Below are positions 60,752 through 64,000 of a stretch of DNA of 64,000 nucleotides, one piece after another. This stretch comes from Cyclina sinensis (taxonomy: Eukaryota; Mollusca; Bivalvia; Venerida; Veneridae). Both the position numbers and the translations under genes were made by a program. Below the pieces are notes generated by a model. That model saw nothing but the letters and a program-made list of their open reading frames with translations. It was not told the origin of the DNA and made no database searches. The stretch covers positions 18,389,388 through 18,453,387 of the forward strand of contig JAAONU010000002.1 of NCBI GenBank assembly GCA_012932295.1, read 5' to 3'. Every line of letters begins with the position of its first letter. The first letter of the stretch is position 1.

Positions 60752-61654
60752 ATGAGGAAAACAACAACAAAACAACCAACACCAGAATACCAACTTCGCT
60801 CTAAAGGCCCAGTGCCAGTACAACAACCAGAAACATTAATTGCCAAACTATTGGTATCAACATACAGATCATCAGCTTGCAATCAATCAGCTGAGCAGTC
60901 ATCAACGCAACAATCATTTACAACTGAACAGCTACTGACAGCTATCGAACAAATTCCTGCTAACCAAACATTGTCATCTGAGCAGGAACTACGTGGCGCA
61001 AACAGATCTACAATCCCAGGCAACCAAGTGTCATTACCAGCTGAACAGCTAGCTACTAGTCATTTACCAACAGAGCAGTCAACACAGACGAAAATCCATC
61101 AACAGACCATGGCAGAAGCTCCGGAAACACAAGGTAGGCCTCTTTTTAAGATTGATCAAGTAGGGAAATTCGACCCTTGTAAAGATGATGCCCGTAGTTG
61201 GTTGTCAAGATATGAATATTTTGGCTCAGTCTCTGCAACAAGTGCTGAACTTCTTGCTAAATTTTTTGGCATGTTTTTATCAATGGGTGCTGCATTTGAC
61301 TGGTTTACTTGTTTAAATCCGGAAATTAAGCAGAATTTTGAACTTCTTAAAGCAAAATTCCTTCAAAGATTTTCAAAGAGAATTGACCCTATTCAAATTA
61401 CTTCTGAACTTTTTCAAATGAAACAGAAAACAACTCAATCAGTAAGGGACTTTGTATATTCTGTACAAACTAAGGTGCGACAAGCTGATATTCATCAAGA
61501 TAATGTTTTAAGTGCTATCAATAGTGGATTATTATCTCATATAAGGGCAGATTTAAGACGTAATCCTCCAAAAACCTTAGATGAGTTAATTGAAACTGCA
61601 GAACAGTCTGAAAGTGCATATGCAGAACATCCTCCACAACTTAATTTTTCTTAG
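60752..61654 (+). CDS. gag: LTR retrotransposon Gag (capsid region)
   Basis: The first ATG of the open frame is at 60752; the frame is open upstream, from a GTG at 60728. It spans 300 codons to TAG at 61652-61654. The N-terminal third is Gln/Thr/Ser-rich (several EQ..., AEQL motifs); the middle has a Ty3/gypsy-type capsid core with DWFTCLNPEIK and FLQRFSKR. The TAG is in frame with the nucleocapsid-like continuation, so it is either a nonsense mutation in one gag-pol frame or a suppressible stop. The protein would assemble the virus-like particle in the cytoplasm. Family assignment rests on order and motifs seen here. Confidence 0.8.
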   Translation: MRKTTTKQPTPEYQLRSKGPVPVQQPETLIAKLLVSTYRSSACNQSAEQSSTQQSFTTEQLLTAIEQIPANQTLSSEQELRGANRSTIPGNQVSLPAEQLATSHLPTEQSTQTKIHQQTMAEAPETQGRPLFKIDQVGKFDPCKDDARSWLSRYEYFGSVSATSAELLAKFFGMFLSMGAAFDWFTCLNPEIKQNFELLKAKFLQRFSKRIDPIQITSELFQMKQKTTQSVRDFVYSVQTKVRQADIHQDNVLSAINSGLLSHIRADLRRNPPKTLDELIETAEQSESAYAEHPPQLNFS

Positions 61655-62017
61655 GCAACATTCACAGAAATTATTAAAAATGCTATAGGAGGTGTAAATA
61701 TGGTTGAATTAAAACAACAGGTAGAATCTTTGGCTGCAAATCAAAAATCTGTCAATTCTTTCACCACCAGAGATTCAAACACTTATAGGCCTCAAAACAA
61801 ATTCAGGGAATATTCAAATAAGGGAAGTTATCAAACTGCTAAGGCTGCTAGAAGATTTAACAATGCTGATAAATATGATCTTTGTGGTGCTTGTGCTAAA
61901 CCAAGGGAAAGTCATGACATTAGGAATTGTTGGGCAAAATCTAAGACTTGTTATCACTGTAACAAAACTGGCCACATTCAGCTTGCATGTAATAAGAATA
62001 TTACCGGAAGACAATAG
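61655..62017 (+). CDS. Gag nucleocapsid part with zinc knuckles
   Basis: Same frame as the capsid part, open for 120 codons to TAG at 62015-62017. It carries an atypical first knuckle (CGACAKPRESHDIRNC, C-x2-C-x6-H-x4-C) and a classical CCHC knuckle (CYHCNKTGHIQLAC), which bind the element's RNA. It is separated from the capsid part only by the TAG at 61652. An internal ATG is present at 61700. Confidence 0.75.
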   Translation, partial: ATFTEIIKNAIGGVNMVELKQQVESLAANQKSVNSFTTRDSNTYRPQNKFREYSNKGSYQTAKAARRFNNADKYDLCGACAKPRESHDIRNCWAKSKTCYHCNKTGHIQLACNKNITGRQ

Positions 62018-64000
62018 GGATCTTCGCCTGCCATTGGCAAAAGGGGGAGCCAATCGGATAGGCAAAATAATATCAAAATTTGGAAACAGGTGAAACAGGA
62101 TAAGCCTTTCAGAAAATTACAAATGTCATCAAAGAAAAGATTTTCTTCAAATTCAAAATCAGAAAAATTCAATATACCATCAATTGCTTCAGCAACAGTT
62201 TTAGAAAAGAATTATATAAATGTAAAAATAAATGATTTAGATGTTAAGGCTCTTGTTGATTCTGGATCTGATCTATGTTGCATTAATAAATCCCTCTTGA
62301 AAAAGTTTGGTATCATGACCATTGATAATTCTGTATTCAAGCAAGTAAGAGGAATAAGTGGAAAAACAATTCATGTCAAAGGTACTGTTAATTTGAATAT
62401 TATGGTAGGAGATTCATCTTTTTCTCAGAAATTTCATGTTTTTGACAATATTCACCATTCACTTATTATTGGTCATGATTTCTTAAAAACTAACAAATGC
62501 AAATTGAATTATGACACTCTTCAATTTGAGACTGGTGTACCCAGCCTTCAGTCACTCTCAACATTTAAAGTTGGGTTGGCTAGACTAACAGGTTCAGTTA
62601 CGTTACAGCCCCTGTCTGAAACTTTGGTGCCTGTTAGGTTATCTAGGATAGGTCATGATGGGATAGGTATTGTTGAACCAATACAGTCTCTTTTTGAGAA
62701 AAATGTTGCTTTGGCTAGAGCAGTTGTAAGATCTGATAATGGCAGAGCATCCTGCAAATTATTGAATCCATTGCCTTTTGAAGTAACACTCAAGTCTAGA
62801 ATGGTTGTTGGGAAATTGCTTCCAGTTGATGAATCTTCAATAAGGAAGTTTGCATTTTGTGAAGATGATATGAGTGAAATCAATGGAAAAGAGGATGGTT
62901 CTGATGTTTGTGTAAATTCTCTCTCTGAAGTTTATTGTGATGAGGCTCTTAATCGGCTTGGTATTTCTGCTGACAGCAGTGTATTGACAACTTCCCAAAA
63001 ACTTAAGTTAAAAGAATTTATTGTTAAGAATGAGGACATGTTTGCAACAGACACCTCTCAACTAGGCTGTACCAGTTTTCATTCACATAACATTGAAACT
63101 GGGGATGCGCCACCACAAAGGCAAAATCCATATAGAACTTCGCCTCAAGTAAAAAGAGAGATTGAAAATCATACAAAAGATTTATTGAATAATGATATTA
63201 TAGAACCATCTGATTCTATGTGGTCATCGCCTGTGATTATGTGTAAGAAAAAAGATGGTACTTTTAGAATGGCAATCGATTACCGTCGTCTTAATGCTGT
63301 AACAAAGCCCATTAATTTCCCTCTCCCAAGATTTGAGGATGTTGTAGATTCAGTTGCTGAGAATAACTCCAAGATATTCAGTGTTTTAGATTTGCGTAGT
63401 GGTTTCCATCAGATACCACTGGACCCTGAGACTAAACACAAGACAACTTTTGTGACTCATGAAGGCAGTTTCAATTTCAAACGCTTGCCCTATGGACTTC
63501 GTAATGCTCCAATTGCTTTTCAGACAGTAATGGCTCATGTTTTGAGAGGTATCAACTTTAAGTTTGCACTTGTCTATGTCGATGACATTATGATTCATTC
63601 ATCTAACTTTGATCAACATTTACAGCATTTGCAAATAGTTTTTGATAGACTCAGGGAAGCAGACTTGAAGCTACAACCAAAAAAGTGTAAATTTGCTGCT
63701 GACCGTGTTGAGTATTTAGGGCATTATTTCTCAGATAAAGGTATTGAAGTTAATCCTGATAAAATTGAAGCTGTAAAGTCATTTCCTAAACCAAAAACTC
63801 AAAAAAATGTTCGAGCATTTTTAGGACTGTGCAACTATTACAGAAAGTTTATCGCAGGGTTTTCAGAGTTAGCAGGTCCACTCAATGATTTGCTTAAGAA
63901 AGATAAGAATTTTGAATGGAGTGAAGCATGTGAGAAATCTTTCAGACAACTTAAGGACAGGTTAACTTCCACTCCTATCCTGGTATTCCCTGATATGTCT
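62018..64000 (+). CDS. pol: LTR retrotransposon Pol: protease and reverse transcriptase (3'-partial)
   Basis: Continues in the gag frame after TAG 62015-62017 and is open for all 661 codons to the window end. An aspartic protease active site DSGSD is at about residue 81 (62258), followed by an IIGHDFL flap-like motif. Reverse-transcriptase landmarks follow in order: MAIDYRRLN, FSVLDLRSGFHQIPL, LPYGLRNAP and the catalytic YVDD at about residue 520 (63575), then FLGLCNYYRKFI and the start of the RT/RNase H connection. No frameshift is seen, so the copy may be recent. RNase H, integrase and the 3' LTR lie outside. Confidence 0.9.

Overview
This is AT-rich eukaryotic DNA, most likely from a mollusc and probably a bivalve. 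That is an inference from the gene architecture, from the dispersed repeats with a GGGCCATGATGGCCC palindrome, from tRNA-derived SINEs and from the very high minisatellite load. No bacterial operons, rRNA genes or CRISPR arrays are visible. Most long open frames are by-products of tandem repeats.

The one well-supported gene runs on the minus strand from 57667 down to 32307. Sixteen exons can be joined with consistent splice sites and reading frame. They encode the last 808 residues of a type I membrane protein: seven small cysteine-rich EB/EGF-like modules, three Ig-like domains, one transmembrane helix and a basic, tyrosine-rich cytoplasmic tail. The 5' end (signal peptide, perhaps more modules) lies beyond position 64000. 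Three EB exons are almost identical, and most introns are packed with unrelated minisatellites (units of 30, 31, 38, 40, 44, 48 and 64 bp) and transposon remains. A second minus-strand gene may begin at 11657 with a signal-peptide exon; its other exons were not found.

Layout. 1-11580: repeats, including TA-flanked Tc1/mariner-type non-autonomous elements (1268-1788 and relatives, and a 2.56 kb element at 3105-5662), an inverted repeat at 6507-6703, and a 1.5 kb segment that recurs at 33276-34545. 11582-11657: candidate first exon. 12330-14250: a SINE and a 5'-truncated, frameshifted LINE. 16204-17301: hAT-like element. 18362-26290: SINEs, short tandem repeats and a 2.5 kb, 22-bp satellite. 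28614-31219: dispersed repeat interrupted by a hAT-like element with a perfect 8-bp target duplication. 32307-57667: the receptor-like gene. 56132-57022, in its first visible intron: a long palindromic foldback element with a 6-bp target duplication. 59617-64000: the 5' part of a Ty3/gypsy-type LTR retrotransposon, with gag and pol in one frame broken by two TAG codons, inserted into an older dispersed repeat and running off the window.

The possible novelties are the EB-Ig-TM gene with its duplicated exons and minisatellite-filled introns, the nested foldback element, the TCCGCGATT-rich mariner-like element, and the UAG-punctuated retrotransposon with a 55-bp duplication that sets up a potential 521-bp intron.
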